The notes under the pieces: generated by a model
The model's database searches: none
What the model was told of the DNA's origin: nothing
The model's input: only the letters and a program-made list of their open reading frames with translations
In this document: in pieces, positions 6,915-13,233 of the stretch
Layout: every line of letters begins with the position of its first letter
Numbering within the stretch: position 1 is the stretch's first letter
NCBI GenBank assembly: GCA_030599175.1
Contig: JAUVON010000042.1
Location: 1 to 13,233, forward strand
Reading direction: 5' to 3'
Length of the DNA stretch: 13,233 bases
Source: Desulfobulbaceae bacterium
GTDB taxonomy: Bacteria; Desulfobacterota; Desulfobulbia; Desulfobulbales; Desulfocapsaceae
Program-made: the position numbers and the translations under genes

Positions 6915-7541
6915 TTAGAGGTAGGGATTGGAAACTCTCTCAACTCCGATAGTAGACTTATATCCACCATACCCGTGACCGGGCCATATTACAGTTTCAT
7001 CGGGCAGAACAAGTAGTTTTTTCTTGATCGACTCAATAAGCTCCTCATGGGAGCCTCCGGGAAAGTCTGTTCTCCCCAACCCATCAACAAAGAGGGTGTC
7101 TCCGGTTATAACATCCGGTGCATTATAGAGACACATTCCACCAGGGGTGTGGCCCGGAGTATGTAAAACCTGAAGTTTGACTTCGCCAATCTCGATAATG
7201 TCGCCATCTTCTACCTGAATATCGGCCGAAGGCGAAGGTTCCATCCCAAGCATGGTAAAATAGCTCTTCACCTCGGACTTATCGAAAAAAAGTGCATCAG
7301 CACTGTGCATTATGATTTTTGCGCCGGTAGCTTCCTGAATTTTCCTGTTACCGCAGACATGATCGGGGTGCCCGTGAGTGGCTATAATATACTCAACGGT
7401 TACCCCCATCTTCTCAGCCTCGGCGAGAACCTTATCCTCGTCTCCTCCAGGGTCAATAATTGCTGCCTTTTTCGTCTTTTCACAGGCAACTATGTAACAA
7501 CAGACAACCATTGATCCTACTATAATCTGCTTTATTATCAT
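6915..7541 (-). CDS. MBL-fold metallo-hydrolase, glyoxalase II-like
   Basis: This 208-residue protein is a single metallo-beta-lactamase-fold domain. Motif THGHPDH is at 55-61, HTPGHTPGG at 127-135, GDTLF at 147-151, GRTDFPGG at 156-163 and WPGHGYG at 186-192. His56, His58, Asp60, His61, His131, Asp148 and His189 therefore supply a full dinuclear metal site. The GRTDFPGG block is typical of the short YcbL/glyoxalase II-like group, which hydrolyses thioesters such as S-lactoylglutathione or unknown substrates. The long C-terminal glutathione-binding domain of classical GloB is absent, so I do not call it gloB. The MIIKQIIVGSM start is normal for the group even though no good ribosome binding site precedes it. 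It lies between mrp and selB, with palindromic elements on both sides. Confidence 0.88.
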   Translation of the reverse strand: MIIKQIIVGSMVVCCYIVACEKTKKAAIIDPGGDEDKVLAEAEKMGVTVEYIIATHGHPDHVCGNRKIQEATGAKIIMHSADALFFDKSEVKSYFTMLGMEPSPSADIQVEDGDIIEIGEVKLQVLHTPGHTPGGMCLYNAPDVITGDTLFVDGLGRTDFPGGSHEELIESIKKKLLVLPDETVIWPGHGYGGYKSTIGVERVSNPYL

Positions 7542-7566
7542 GGTAGTATTGTGTCACATTTTAAAT

Positions 7567-7574
7567 GACACTTC
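7567..7574. repeat. GACACTTC direct repeat, left copy
   Basis: The same 8 bp recur at 7677-7684 and enclose the palindrome at 7582-7668. They may be a target duplication, but the element ends between them are not inverted repeats, so this is uncertain. Confidence 0.4.
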
Positions 7575-7581
7575 CTCTTTT

Positions 7582-7668
7582 GTCATTCCCGCGCAGGCGG
7601 GAGATAGCGTAGACTTCGATCCAGTTTCACAACAAACCCCTCTAGATTCCCGCCTGCGCGGGAATGAC
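7582..7668. repeat. REP-like palindrome with 21-bp perfect arms
   Basis: The arms at 7582-7602 and 7648-7668 are perfect inverted repeats of 21 bp, beginning GTCATTCCCGCGCAGG, with a 45-nt loop. Each arm also contains CCCGC-GCAG-GCGGG, a small palindrome of its own. The GTCATTCCCGCG core is a widespread repetitive extragenic motif in many bacteria. It lies between mrp and the MBL-fold gene on the same transcript, where it would form a very stable RNA hairpin that could block exonucleases or weaken read-through. There is no T-tract, so it is not a clear terminator. Confidence 0.8.
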
Positions 7669-7676
7669 GCTAGTGC

Positions 7677-7684
7677 GACACTTC
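7677..7684. repeat. GACACTTC direct repeat, right copy
   Basis: Second copy of 7567-7574, close to the 3' end of mrp. Confidence 0.4.
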
Positions 7685-7713
7685 AGGATTAATATGACAG
7701 TAGTATCTCAAAA

Positions 7714-8649
7714 TCAGGAATGCGATGGACAACTGCCCCCACAAGCGCAACCTGAATCACTATCAGACATCGATAAAGTAACCGGAGCGGCAACCGGTGG
7801 GATACGTGTCTCAACAGCCGTGATGATCTTACTGAAAGCCTTAGTGGCCGGACTGTCTGCATCTGATGAAAGATACGGTTTGCCATCGTCTCCCGCCATA
7901 ACAACTTGTGGATCCATAGGGATTTTACCCAGGAAAGGCAATTCCAGCTCGCGGGCAAGATTCTCTCCCCCACCTGATTTAAAAATATCCACAGTTTCAT
8001 TGCAGTGAGGACAGACAAAGCCTGACATGTTTTCGACAAGACCAACGATATCCACATTAACGGTCTTACAGAAATTTATCGATTTACGAACATCAGCAAG
8101 GGCTATATTTTGTGGTGTAGTAACAACTATCGCTTTAACATTTGGAATTGTCTGAGCAACAGAGAGAGGCTCATCGCCTGTTCCCGGAGGGGCATCGATT
8201 ATCAGATAGTCGAGATCACCCCAATCCATATCAGCAACAAACTGCCTGATGGCCTGAATTTTAAGCGGACCACGCCAGATAATCGCCTCATCTCTATCTC
8301 TCATCATATATTCTAAAGAGACCACTTTAAGATTATCGTTATATTTCAGCGGGGGAACAAGTGCATCCGGAGTTTCCGGTGGTTCAACATTTCCTTTTAA
8401 ATCAAGCATTCGCACAACATCGGGACCATGAATATCGACATCCATAAGGCCAACCTGATGTCCCTTCTTGGCAAGGCCCAGGGCCAGGTTTACAGAAACC
8501 GTCGACTTACCAACACCACCCTTGCCACTCATCACCAGAATCTTGTTCTTAATTTTTCCAAGAGACCTGGTTATTGCATTTTCCTGTTGAGCCGCCGCTG
8601 CCTGTTGCGCTTCATTGGTGCCACAGGAACTCCCACAAGATTCAGACAT
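7714..8649 (-). CDS. mrp: Mrp/NBP35-family Fe-S cluster carrier ATPase
   Basis: Mrp (ApbC) proteins are cytoplasmic deviant-Walker P-loop ATPases that bind and hand over 4Fe-4S clusters. In this 311-residue protein the P-loop GKGGVGKS is at 42-49, DVDIHGPDVVRML at 70-82, IIDAPPGTGDE at 150-160 and the cluster-binding CPHC at 213-216. Unlike the minimal family form, it has an N-terminal pair of cysteines (Cys5 and Cys9 in ESCGSSCG), as in NBP35-like proteins. It also has a C-terminal CACGGSC (Cys301, Cys303, Cys307) that could bind a further cluster. The start is firm: AGGAGG at 8657-8662 lies seven bases before the ATG. It is downstream of a small, apparently frameshifted gene and upstream of the MBL-fold gene. 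In sulfate reducers, Mrp paralogs occur in cell-division and redox clusters, but no such partner is here. Confidence 0.93.
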   Translation of the reverse strand: MSESCGSSCGTNEAQQAAAAQQENAITRSLGKIKNKILVMSGKGGVGKSTVSVNLALGLAKKGHQVGLMDVDIHGPDVVRMLDLKGNVEPPETPDALVPPLKYNDNLKVVSLEYMMRDRDEAIIWRGPLKIQAIRQFVADMDWGDLDYLIIDAPPGTGDEPLSVAQTIPNVKAIVVTTPQNIALADVRKSINFCKTVNVDIVGLVENMSGFVCPHCNETVDIFKSGGGENLARELELPFLGKIPMDPQVVMAGDDGKPYLSSDADSPATKAFSKIITAVETRIPPVAAPVTLSMSDSDSGCACGGSCPSHS

Positions 8650-8688
8650 TTTAAAACCTCCTAACTAATTGAACATATAATAACATTA

Positions 8689-8888
8689 TTAAAAAGATAA
8701 TCCTTTTGGACGATTCTCCAATAGTGCTTCTAAAATAGCATCCATTACAGTAATGCCGTTATTAAGAAATGCAATCACTTTCCTACCTGCTGAAATTCCG
8801 CTACCTCTATGCCGGATGGGTCGTAAATCGGCCATATTTTGATAAATCTCCACTTACCCTGTTGACACACCTCAAAGGAAATAGTCAT
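8689..8888 (-). pseudogene. Small unrecognised gene, apparently split by a -1 frameshift
   Basis: Within the 8650-8994 gap two overlapping minus-strand frames can be read. Frame A starts with ATG at 8888 and gives 37 residues (including RFIKIWPIYDPSGIEVAEFQ) before TGA at 8775-8777. Frame B is open from ATG at 8835 to TAA at 8689 (48 residues) and ends VIAFLNNGITVMDAILEALL, then ENRPKGLSF. Joining A to B by one -1 shift at AAG-TGA gives a smooth 66-residue protein, which looks more natural than either half alone. The site GGA AAG TGA contains A-AAG before the stop, a weak -1 slippery sequence. The options are a disrupted gene, a sequencing error, a programmed shift, or frame B alone as a real 48-aa protein. 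It lies 39 bases before mrp on the same strand. I do not recognise the family. Confidence 0.45.
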
Positions 8889-8901
8889 CGTTGACTTTTT
8901 A

Positions 8902-8930
8902 TTGCTTTCTTTATGAACTATACATAGAAT
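8902..8930 (+). promoter_or_regulatory. Candidate sigma-70 promoter for ftsY-djlA
   Basis: TTGCTT (8902-8907), a 17-base spacer and TAGAAT (8925-8930) fit a sigma-70 promoter with a weak -35 and a good -10 (5 of 6). It lies 64 bases before the ftsY start. A TTGACT at 8891-8896 is nearby but has no well-spaced -10. It is a prediction from consensus only. Confidence 0.35.
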
Positions 8931-8994
8931 AGGGTGTTTTCATGTCCGCTATTATTACGTGCCCCTATATCAATACTCCTTCCAGGAATAAATC

Positions 8995-10281
8995 ATGCTA
9001 GGTTGGTTTAAGAAAAAGTTTAAGAAAGACTCTGCCGGGACCAATGCCCAGGAAAGTGATGTCTTGGCAGAAAAACCGACGGGAGATGAAATCCCTCGTC
9101 CTGAACCCGTTGTTGCCGAGCCAGTAGAAGAAAGAGTGCAAGAGGAAGTGAAGCAGGCAGAAGTTGAAAAGGTAACTGAACCATCGCTTTCTCCAGATAC
9201 AGAGACAACAATTGAGGAACCTGAGGAACCTGAGGAACCTGAGGAACCTGAGGAACCTGAGGAACCTGAGGAACCTGAGGAACCTGAGGAAAGGCTGGCT
9301 GATCCTGCCCCTTCCGTCAAGAGAGAAGAAAAGAAAAAATCTCTTTTTGCCCGACTCAGTCAGCGTCTTTCAAAAACCGGATCGACCTTCACCTATCAAC
9401 TTGACACTCTTTTTCTCGGCAAAAAAGAAATTGATGCAGACTTGCTCGATGGCCTTGAGGAGATTCTTATAACCGCCGATCTCGGGGTTGCGACAACCCA
9501 GGAGCTCCTCGAGTATACACGCAGGAGGGTTAAACGTAAGGAGTTGACCGACCCCAACTCACTCAAAGAAGTGTTGAAAGAAAAGATTACCTCTTTTATC
9601 GTCGATTCTGAAAAAGATGCCGAACTGGTTATGCCTGATAAAGGTCCCTTTGTCATCATGGTCATAGGTGTCAATGGCGTAGGTAAAACTACCACCATCG
9701 GCAAGATTGCCAACAAATTCATTAAATCCGGCAAATCCGTTATACTTGTTGCAGCCGACACCTTCCGCGCTGCCGCAGTCTCACAATTGCAGATATGGGG
9801 TGAGCGAAACAACATCCCTGTTATTGCCCATAAAGAAGGTGCAGATCCATCCTCTGTTGCATTTGATGCACTTACTGTTGCCCAGACCAAAGATATTGAT
9901 GTGGTTCTTGTAGACACAGCAGGAAGACTTCATACCCATGCAAATCTTATGGAGGAGTTAAAAAAAATTAAGCGGGTCATGGGCAAAAAGCTGAAAGGTT
10001 CTCCCCATGAGATCCTTCTGGTCATTGATGCCACCACAGGTCAGAACGGAATCAGTCAAGCCAGATTGTTCAACGATGCTGTTGGAGTAACCGGCATTGC
10101 CCTGACCAAACTCGACGGCACTTCCAAGGGTGGCATCGTAGCCAATATTTGCAGAGAGATCGAAATCCCTATTCGATTTATAGGAATCGGTGAACAGATG
10201 GACGATCTGAGAGATTTTGATGCGGGCGAATTTACAGAGGCACTTTTTCAAAGCCATAATCAAGTTGGAGAAAATGAATGA
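8995..10281 (+). CDS. ftsY: Signal recognition particle receptor GTPase FtsY
   Basis: FtsY docks ribosome-SRP complexes at the inner membrane for co-translational insertion of membrane proteins. The 428-residue protein begins with a basic, amphipathic [11 protein letters not shown] segment of the kind that touches lipids. An acidic A domain runs to about residue 110 and carries an EEP repeat (residues 74-99). The NG domain follows. G1 GVNGVGKT is at 225-232, the ADTFRAAA insertion-box start is downstream of it, DTAGR is at 307-311, TKLDG at 371-375 and [13 protein letters not shown] near the end. All GTPase motifs are intact. AGGA about nine bases upstream supports the ATG at 8995. It overlaps djlA by four bases (ATGA), so djlA is likely translationally coupled. 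Confidence 0.97.
   Translation: MLGWFKKKFKKDSAGTNAQESDVLAEKPTGDEIPRPEPVVAEPVEERVQEEVKQAEVEKVTEPSLSPDTETTIEEPEEPEEPEEPEEPEEPEEPEEPEERLADPAPSVKREEKKKSLFARLSQRLSKTGSTFTYQLDTLFLGKKEIDADLLDGLEEILITADLGVATTQELLEYTRRRVKRKELTDPNSLKEVLKEKITSFIVDSEKDAELVMPDKGPFVIMVIGVNGVGKTTTIGKIANKFIKSGKSVILVAADTFRAAAVSQLQIWGERNNIPVIAHKEGADPSSVAFDALTVAQTKDIDVVLVDTAGRLHTHANLMEELKKIKRVMGKKLKGSPHEILLVIDATTGQNGISQARLFNDAVGVTGIALTKLDGTSKGGIVANICREIEIPIRFIGIGEQMDDLRDFDAGEFTEALFQSHNQVGENE
9214..9291 (+). repeat. 9-bp tandem repeat (GAGGAACCT)x8.7 inside ftsY
   Basis: Eight exact tandem copies of GAGGAACCT occupy 9214-9285, followed by GAGGAA. In the coding frame each unit gives Glu-Glu-Pro. The copies are identical at the DNA level, which points to recent slippage expansion. 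Because the unit is a multiple of three, gain or loss of copies keeps the frame. Confidence 0.95.
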
Positions 10282-11105
10282 ATTACCAGCGACAACGACA
10301 GCCGGGGTGTGGTGGATGCCTGCTCATCGCTCTCCTTATCGTCTTCATTTCAGGAGGGGCTCCCTCCCTCATTAACTTTCTCGGGACTCTCTTATATACT
10401 GGAATTGCAGGAATTATACTCTTAGTGGCAATTTTCTGGGGGTTTAGCTACTGGATGCAAAAAAAAGTTGCAACCTACGAACAATCCCAATCTGAGAGCC
10501 GCAACAGATTTGTCTGGCTCCTTGTTCACGTATTAATGCATACAGCAAAAATAGATGGACGCATCACCAAAGATGAAATCCAGACAATTCATCGCTTTTT
10601 CCAGTACAACCTGCACTACAACCAGACCCAGATGCTCTGGGTAAAAGAAATTATCAAAGAGGCGACCAGTTCTTCTCCGTCCCTGGACTCATTGCTGGAG
10701 GAATTTAAATCCACCTTTGCCTACGAGCCACGCCTTATTCTGCTGGAACTTGTTTTTCAGATCCTCTACACCAAAAAGGATGTCCCAGAGGATGAACTGC
10801 AGATTGCCCGTCGTATAGCAGCGTATCTGGCAATATCCGCATACGACCAGCGAACCATCGAGGCAAGATTTAAATATGGCCGCCAGTACACAACTGCCCC
10901 TGGCAGGGATACAGTGGACCGCCACTATGCGACTCTGGGACTCAACAAGGGTGCAAGCATGGAAGAGATCAAAAAAGCATATCGTAAATTAAGCATGAAA
11001 TACCATCCGGACAAAGTGCGGCATCTCGGTGAGGAGTTCCAAAAAATTGCTGAAGAGAAAATGAAAGAAATAAACGGTGCATATGAATACTTTAAAAAGA
11101 AGTAG
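10278..11105 (+). CDS. djlA: DjlA-like membrane-anchored J-domain co-chaperone
   Basis: The 275-residue protein has three parts. The N-terminus (about 13-60) is hydrophobic and can form one or two membrane passes, beginning with a GCGGC segment and a short loop. Residues about 75-200 match a TerB/DjlA-type helical domain, seen in [21 protein letters not shown] and the [19 protein letters not shown] repeat of the same pattern. A C-terminal J domain runs from about 216 to 273, with the HPD tripeptide at 243-245 that activates DnaK-type Hsp70. This matches DjlA in length and order, a membrane-bound DnaK partner that faces the cytoplasm. The N-terminus differs from the E. coli single-pass form, so the symbol is by architecture. 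The gene starts inside the ftsY stop codon region (ATGA) and has no terminator visible before the mobile element. Confidence 0.85.
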   Translation: MNYQRQRQPGCGGCLLIALLIVFISGGAPSLINFLGTLLYTGIAGIILLVAIFWGFSYWMQKKVATYEQSQSESRNRFVWLLVHVLMHTAKIDGRITKDEIQTIHRFFQYNLHYNQTQMLWVKEIIKEATSSSPSLDSLLEEFKSTFAYEPRLILLELVFQILYTKKDVPEDELQIARRIAAYLAISAYDQRTIEARFKYGRQYTTAPGRDTVDRHYATLGLNKGASMEEIKKAYRKLSMKYHPDKVRHLGEEFQKIAEEKMKEINGAYEYFKKK

Positions 11106-11150
11106 AAAAGATCACCAGCTGAAATTGAAGCCGTAATAATATCGATAATT

Positions 11151-11159
11151 AAAGGAGAT
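11151..11159. repeat. Left target-site duplication (AAAGGAGAT) of element copy 2
   Basis: Exact match to 11319-11327 across the element. The copy is a former ribosome binding site now separated from its gene by the insertion. Confidence 0.85.
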
Positions 11160-11318
11160 GGCGTCGTAAAAAGTCCAATCTACAGCGTTGTAGGTTTTTG
11201 ACAGACACTTAGCATACCACATGTATAGCCAAGTCCCTGTCAAAAACACTACGCCTCGTATATCGAACTTTTTGACTTAGCCATCTGTAACTTCAAATTG
11301 ACTTTTTACGAGTTTGTC
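11160..11318 (+). mobile_element. 159-bp MITE-like palindromic element, copy 2
   Basis: This copy aligns along its whole length with the reverse complement of 855-1010. Shared blocks include the ends GGCGTCGTAAAAAGTC and GACTTTTTACGAGTT, the central CATACCACATGTAT, and TACGCC next to the inner arm. The inner inverted arms (about 11192-11211 and 11231-11250) are imperfect here. The element is non-coding. It lies between djlA and the aminotransferase gene, flanked by exact 9-bp direct repeats. Its insertion separates the aminotransferase gene from any promoter further left. Confidence 0.85.
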
Positions 11319-11327
11319 AAAGGAGAT
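11319..11327 (+). promoter_or_regulatory. Right target duplication AAAGGAGAT, now the Shine-Dalgarno of the aminotransferase
   Basis: AAAGGAGAT ends five bases before the ATG at 11333, so GGAG is well placed as ribosome binding site. The same 9 bp also form the right target-site duplication of element copy 2. Confidence 0.8.
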
Positions 11328-11332
11328 ATATA

Positions 11333-12520
11333 ATGTCTATTTCTGAAAAGATGAGACTTTTTGCTGAGAAGTCTTCATGGATAAGGAAGATGTTCGAAGA
11401 GGGCGCCAAGATGAAAGCGCAGTATGGGGCTGAGAATGTTTTTGACTTCAGCCTCGGTAACCCTGACGCACCCCCACCTGATCGGTATAATATGGTGATC
11501 CGGGAACTTGTCCAGGATGAGAGCCCCGGCGTGCATTCGTATATGCCAAATGGTGGATACCCGTGGGTGCGAGAAGCCATTGCGACCAGAATGTCGGCTG
11601 AGCAGAAAATAACAGTCAACCAGGGTGATATGCTCATGACATGCGGAGCGGCCGGAGGGCTGAACGTTGTGATGAAATCACTCCTTGATCCCGGCGATGA
11701 AGTATTACTGCTGGCTCCATATTTTGTTGAATATAATTTTTATGTAGATAATCACGGCGGAGTAAGCAGGATTGTTGCAACAGATTCATCGTTCAATCTT
11801 GATCTGGCTGCTATCGAGGCGGCAATTACTGAAAAAACAAAAGCAATTATCATTAACTCACCCAATAATCCAACGGGCCAGATCTACTCTGAAGACTCCC
11901 TCCACGCCCTCGGTGAATTACTGGAAAAGGCAGGTTCAGAGCATAATTCCACAATCTATATGATTTCCGATGAGCCATATCGAAAAATCATCTTTGATGA
12001 TCATACCGTGCCATCTATTTTCAGAGCATATAAGAACAGCATCGTCGTTTCATCTTATTCTAAAGATCTGTCCCTTCCGGGAGAGCGTATAGGATATCTC
12101 GCTGTTCACCCTCAGATCGAGGATAAAGCAAATCTGGTCAATGCTCTAACTCTTGCCAATAGAATACTCGGCTTTGTCAACGCACCGGCACTTATGCAGC
12201 GCGTAGTTGCCGAGCTCCAGGATGTCTCCGTGGACAATTCCATCTATGCTAAAAGAAAAAAGCTGTTCTGCGCTGTTCTTGAGGATGCGGGGTTCACTTT
12301 TACTCCCCCGAAAGGTGCCTTCTATATATTCCCGGAAACTCCTATAGCAGACGATGTAAAATTTTGTGCCCTTCTGCAGGAAGAAAACATACTTGCTGTC
12401 CCGGGCACCGGCTTTGGCTCACCGGGGCATATCCGTCTGGCCTTCTGCGTCCCCGACGATGTTATCAGCCGTTCAGCTGAAGGTTTCAAAAAAGTGGTCA
12501 ATAAAGCCAAGTATCTTTAA
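11333..12520 (+). CDS. Class I/II PLP-dependent aminotransferase
   Basis: This is a 395-residue fold-type I aminotransferase that transfers amino groups between an amino acid and a 2-oxo acid. NSPNNPTG is at 175-182 and SDEPYR gives Asp213 (pyridine nitrogen) and Tyr216. SSYSKDLSLPGERIGY carries the PLP-binding Lys244. GHIRLAF carries Arg368, which binds the substrate carboxylate. The N-terminal FSLGNPDAPPPD segment resembles the FSLGNPD of the bacterial aspartate aminotransferase-like subgroup rather than AspC of E. coli. The substrate (aspartate, aromatic or alanine type) cannot be fixed from motifs. The start is firm because of the GGAG site. The gene stands alone on the plus strand and is convergent with der. 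Copy 2 of the mobile element sits directly upstream. Confidence 0.92.
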   Translation: MSISEKMRLFAEKSSWIRKMFEEGAKMKAQYGAENVFDFSLGNPDAPPPDRYNMVIRELVQDESPGVHSYMPNGGYPWVREAIATRMSAEQKITVNQGDMLMTCGAAGGLNVVMKSLLDPGDEVLLLAPYFVEYNFYVDNHGGVSRIVATDSSFNLDLAAIEAAITEKTKAIIINSPNNPTGQIYSEDSLHALGELLEKAGSEHNSTIYMISDEPYRKIIFDDHTVPSIFRAYKNSIVVSSYSKDLSLPGERIGYLAVHPQIEDKANLVNALTLANRILGFVNAPALMQRVVAELQDVSVDNSIYAKRKKLFCAVLEDAGFTFTPPKGAFYIFPETPIADDVKFCALLQEENILAVPGTGFGSPGHIRLAFCVPDDVISRSAEGFKKVVNKAKYL

Positions 12521-12542
12521 CCCAGATAACTTTTTTGCTTTT

Positions 12543-12596
12543 AAAAAGCGGGGTAACTCATGGGATATAAACATTCCATCGATTATTTACCCCGCT
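12543..12596 (-). terminator. Intrinsic terminator of der
   Basis: Read on the minus strand, GCGGGGTAA pairs perfectly with TTACCCCGC (12595-12587 with 12556-12548) and is followed by TTTTT at 12547-12543. The loop is 30 nt and contains a small ATGG/CCAT stem. The 5' arm lies in the last codons of der and the loop includes its TAA. In the plus direction no T-tract follows the stem, so it should act mainly on der. Confidence 0.6.
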
Positions 12597-13233
12597 GGCC
12601 GGACTTGTCCTTAAAGATGAGCTGGATGGGAACCTTGTCAAGATCAAGTCCTTCCCTGAATTTGTTAATCAGATACCTCTGGTAGGAAAAATGGATCCCT
12701 TTATAACTATTTGTCATCACCACAAACCTCGGTGGGCGGGTACCAATCTGTGAGGTGTAATAGAACTTCAATCGCTTATTCCGGTATATGGGTGGTGAAT
12801 GAGTTTCTATTGCATCGCGCAGCAGGCGGTTAAGGGCAGAGGTGGGAAAAATTGCCGTATATTGTCTGTAAACCGAACCTATAACTGGAAACAACCGTTT
12901 TATTCCATATCCTGTCAGGGCGGAGACATTGAGTATCGGAGCAAAACCGAGAAAAGGCAGGAAACGCCCCACCTCTGACAGCGCATTTTCCTGGCGTTTT
13001 TTATCCCCCTGGAGAAGATCCCATTTGTTTACCAGTATTATCAGCCCCCTCCCATGATCCAGAGCATAGCCGATCACCTTGGTATCCTGCTCCGTGATAC
13101 CCTCCTCAGCATCAAGAAGAACCACGGCAATATCACACTTAGTGAGTGCTGCAAGGGATTTCAAAATACTGAATTTTTCAAGTTTTTCGGTGGTTTTTCC
13201 TTTTCTTCGTATCCCCGCTGTATCGATAAGCAG
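12583..13233 (-). CDS. der: Ribosome assembly GTPase Der (EngA), 3' part
   Basis: Der has two tandem GTPase domains and a KH-like C-terminal domain and helps the 50S subunit mature. The window holds the last 216 residues, open to the right edge. It starts in the second GTPase domain at switch II (LLIDTAGIRRKGKTTEKLEKFS). It continues with VVLLDAEEGITEQDT, the NKWD specificity motif and the VSALTGYG G5 motif. The remainder is the KH-like domain with RNKRLKFYYTSQIGTRPPRFVVM and the family-typical KVPIQLIFKDKSG end. The first GTPase domain and the start codon lie outside the window. An ATG at 13164 is internal to the domain and not the start. It is convergent with the aminotransferase gene. Confidence 0.95.
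   Translation of the reverse strand: MLIDTAGIRRKGKTTEKLEKFSILKSLAALTKCDIAVVLLDAEEGITEQDTKVIGYALDHGRGLIILVNKWDLLQGDKKRQENALSEVGRFLPFLGFAPILNVSALTGYGIKRLFPVIGSVYRQYTAIFPTSALNRLLRDAIETHSPPIYRNKRLKFYYTSQIGTRPPRFVVMTNSYKGIHFSYQRYLINKFREGLDLDKVPIQLIFKDKSGQRGK

Noticed and set aside
7664..8008. 114-codon plus-strand frame
   Set aside because: It is antisense to the 3' half of mrp, which has all family motifs. The frame has no motif of its own.
8775..8777. In-frame TGA of the small frame as a selenocysteine codon, given selB nearby
   Set aside because: Read-through adds only about ten residues of poor character, with no redox motif, while a -1 shift gives a far better continuation. I saw no SECIS-like hairpin directly after it, though I could not fold the RNA.
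9214..9291. CRISPR-like array
   Set aside because: The units are 9 bp and contiguous without spacers, and they are in frame inside ftsY.
8970..9320. Minus-strand frame with a Gly-Ser-Ser repeat
   Set aside because: The repeat is only the reverse strand of the GAGGAACCT array in ftsY. A frame over a 9-bp repeat stays open by construction.
9212..9472. Plus-strand frame with an Arg-Asn-Leu repeat
   Set aside because: It is an out-of-frame shadow of the ftsY repeat region and ends inside the ftsY coding sequence.
11298..11334. Promoter made by the element end (TTGACT) and TATAAT before the aminotransferase
   Set aside because: The TATAAT at 11329-11334 overlaps the start codon and the spacing is too long, so it cannot drive a normal leader.

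Overview
The window looks like a chromosomal housekeeping segment of a Gram-negative, anaerobic bacterium. My best guess is a sulfate-reducing Desulfobacterota, Desulfobulbales-like. This is an inference from gene content (Mpl murein recycling, SelB, an Mrp/NBP35 ATPase with extra cysteine clusters, DjlA- and Der-type genes), moderate GC by eye, and short palindromic elements of a kind I associate with that group. No marker fixes the genus.

Layout. Positions 1-817 (minus strand) hold a small cupin gene followed by the 5' part of an IucA/IucC-like siderophore-synthetase-type gene that runs off the left edge. Positions 818-1247 hold a 156-bp palindromic mobile element with a 9-bp target duplication, then a leader with a strong hairpin. 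Positions 1248-2897 (plus) hold a 61-residue conserved-looking small protein and mpl. An orphan HPt phosphotransfer gene (minus, 2909-3253) meets mpl tail to tail and is divergent from tilS (plus, 3322-4776). tilS overlaps the end of selB (minus, 4773-6704) by four bases. The minus-strand cluster then continues upstream: a 120-bp MITE-like element, an MBL-fold hydrolase, a REP-like palindrome, mrp, and a short gene that appears split by a -1 frameshift (8689-8888). From a divergent promoter region, ftsY and djlA run on the plus strand as a translationally coupled pair. A second copy of the 156/159-bp element follows, then a class I/II aminotransferase gene. The right end is the 3' part of der on the minus strand with its own terminator.

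How the genes fit together. ftsY and djlA both act at the inner membrane (SRP receptor, and a membrane-anchored J-domain co-chaperone). mpl recycles murein peptide, tilS matures the AUA-reading tRNA-Ile, selB delivers Sec-tRNA, Mrp carries Fe-S clusters and Der assists 50S assembly. There is no dedicated pathway cluster. The cupin plus IucA/IucC-like pair is the only possible accessory function, and it is cut by the window edge.

The most notable content is non-coding. At least three small non-autonomous elements sit in the intergenic gaps. Two are copies of one family, both with 9-bp target duplications ending in GAT. One of these inserted directly at the ribosome binding site of the aminotransferase gene and duplicated that site, so the gene kept a usable one. 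I found no convincing new multi-gene system.
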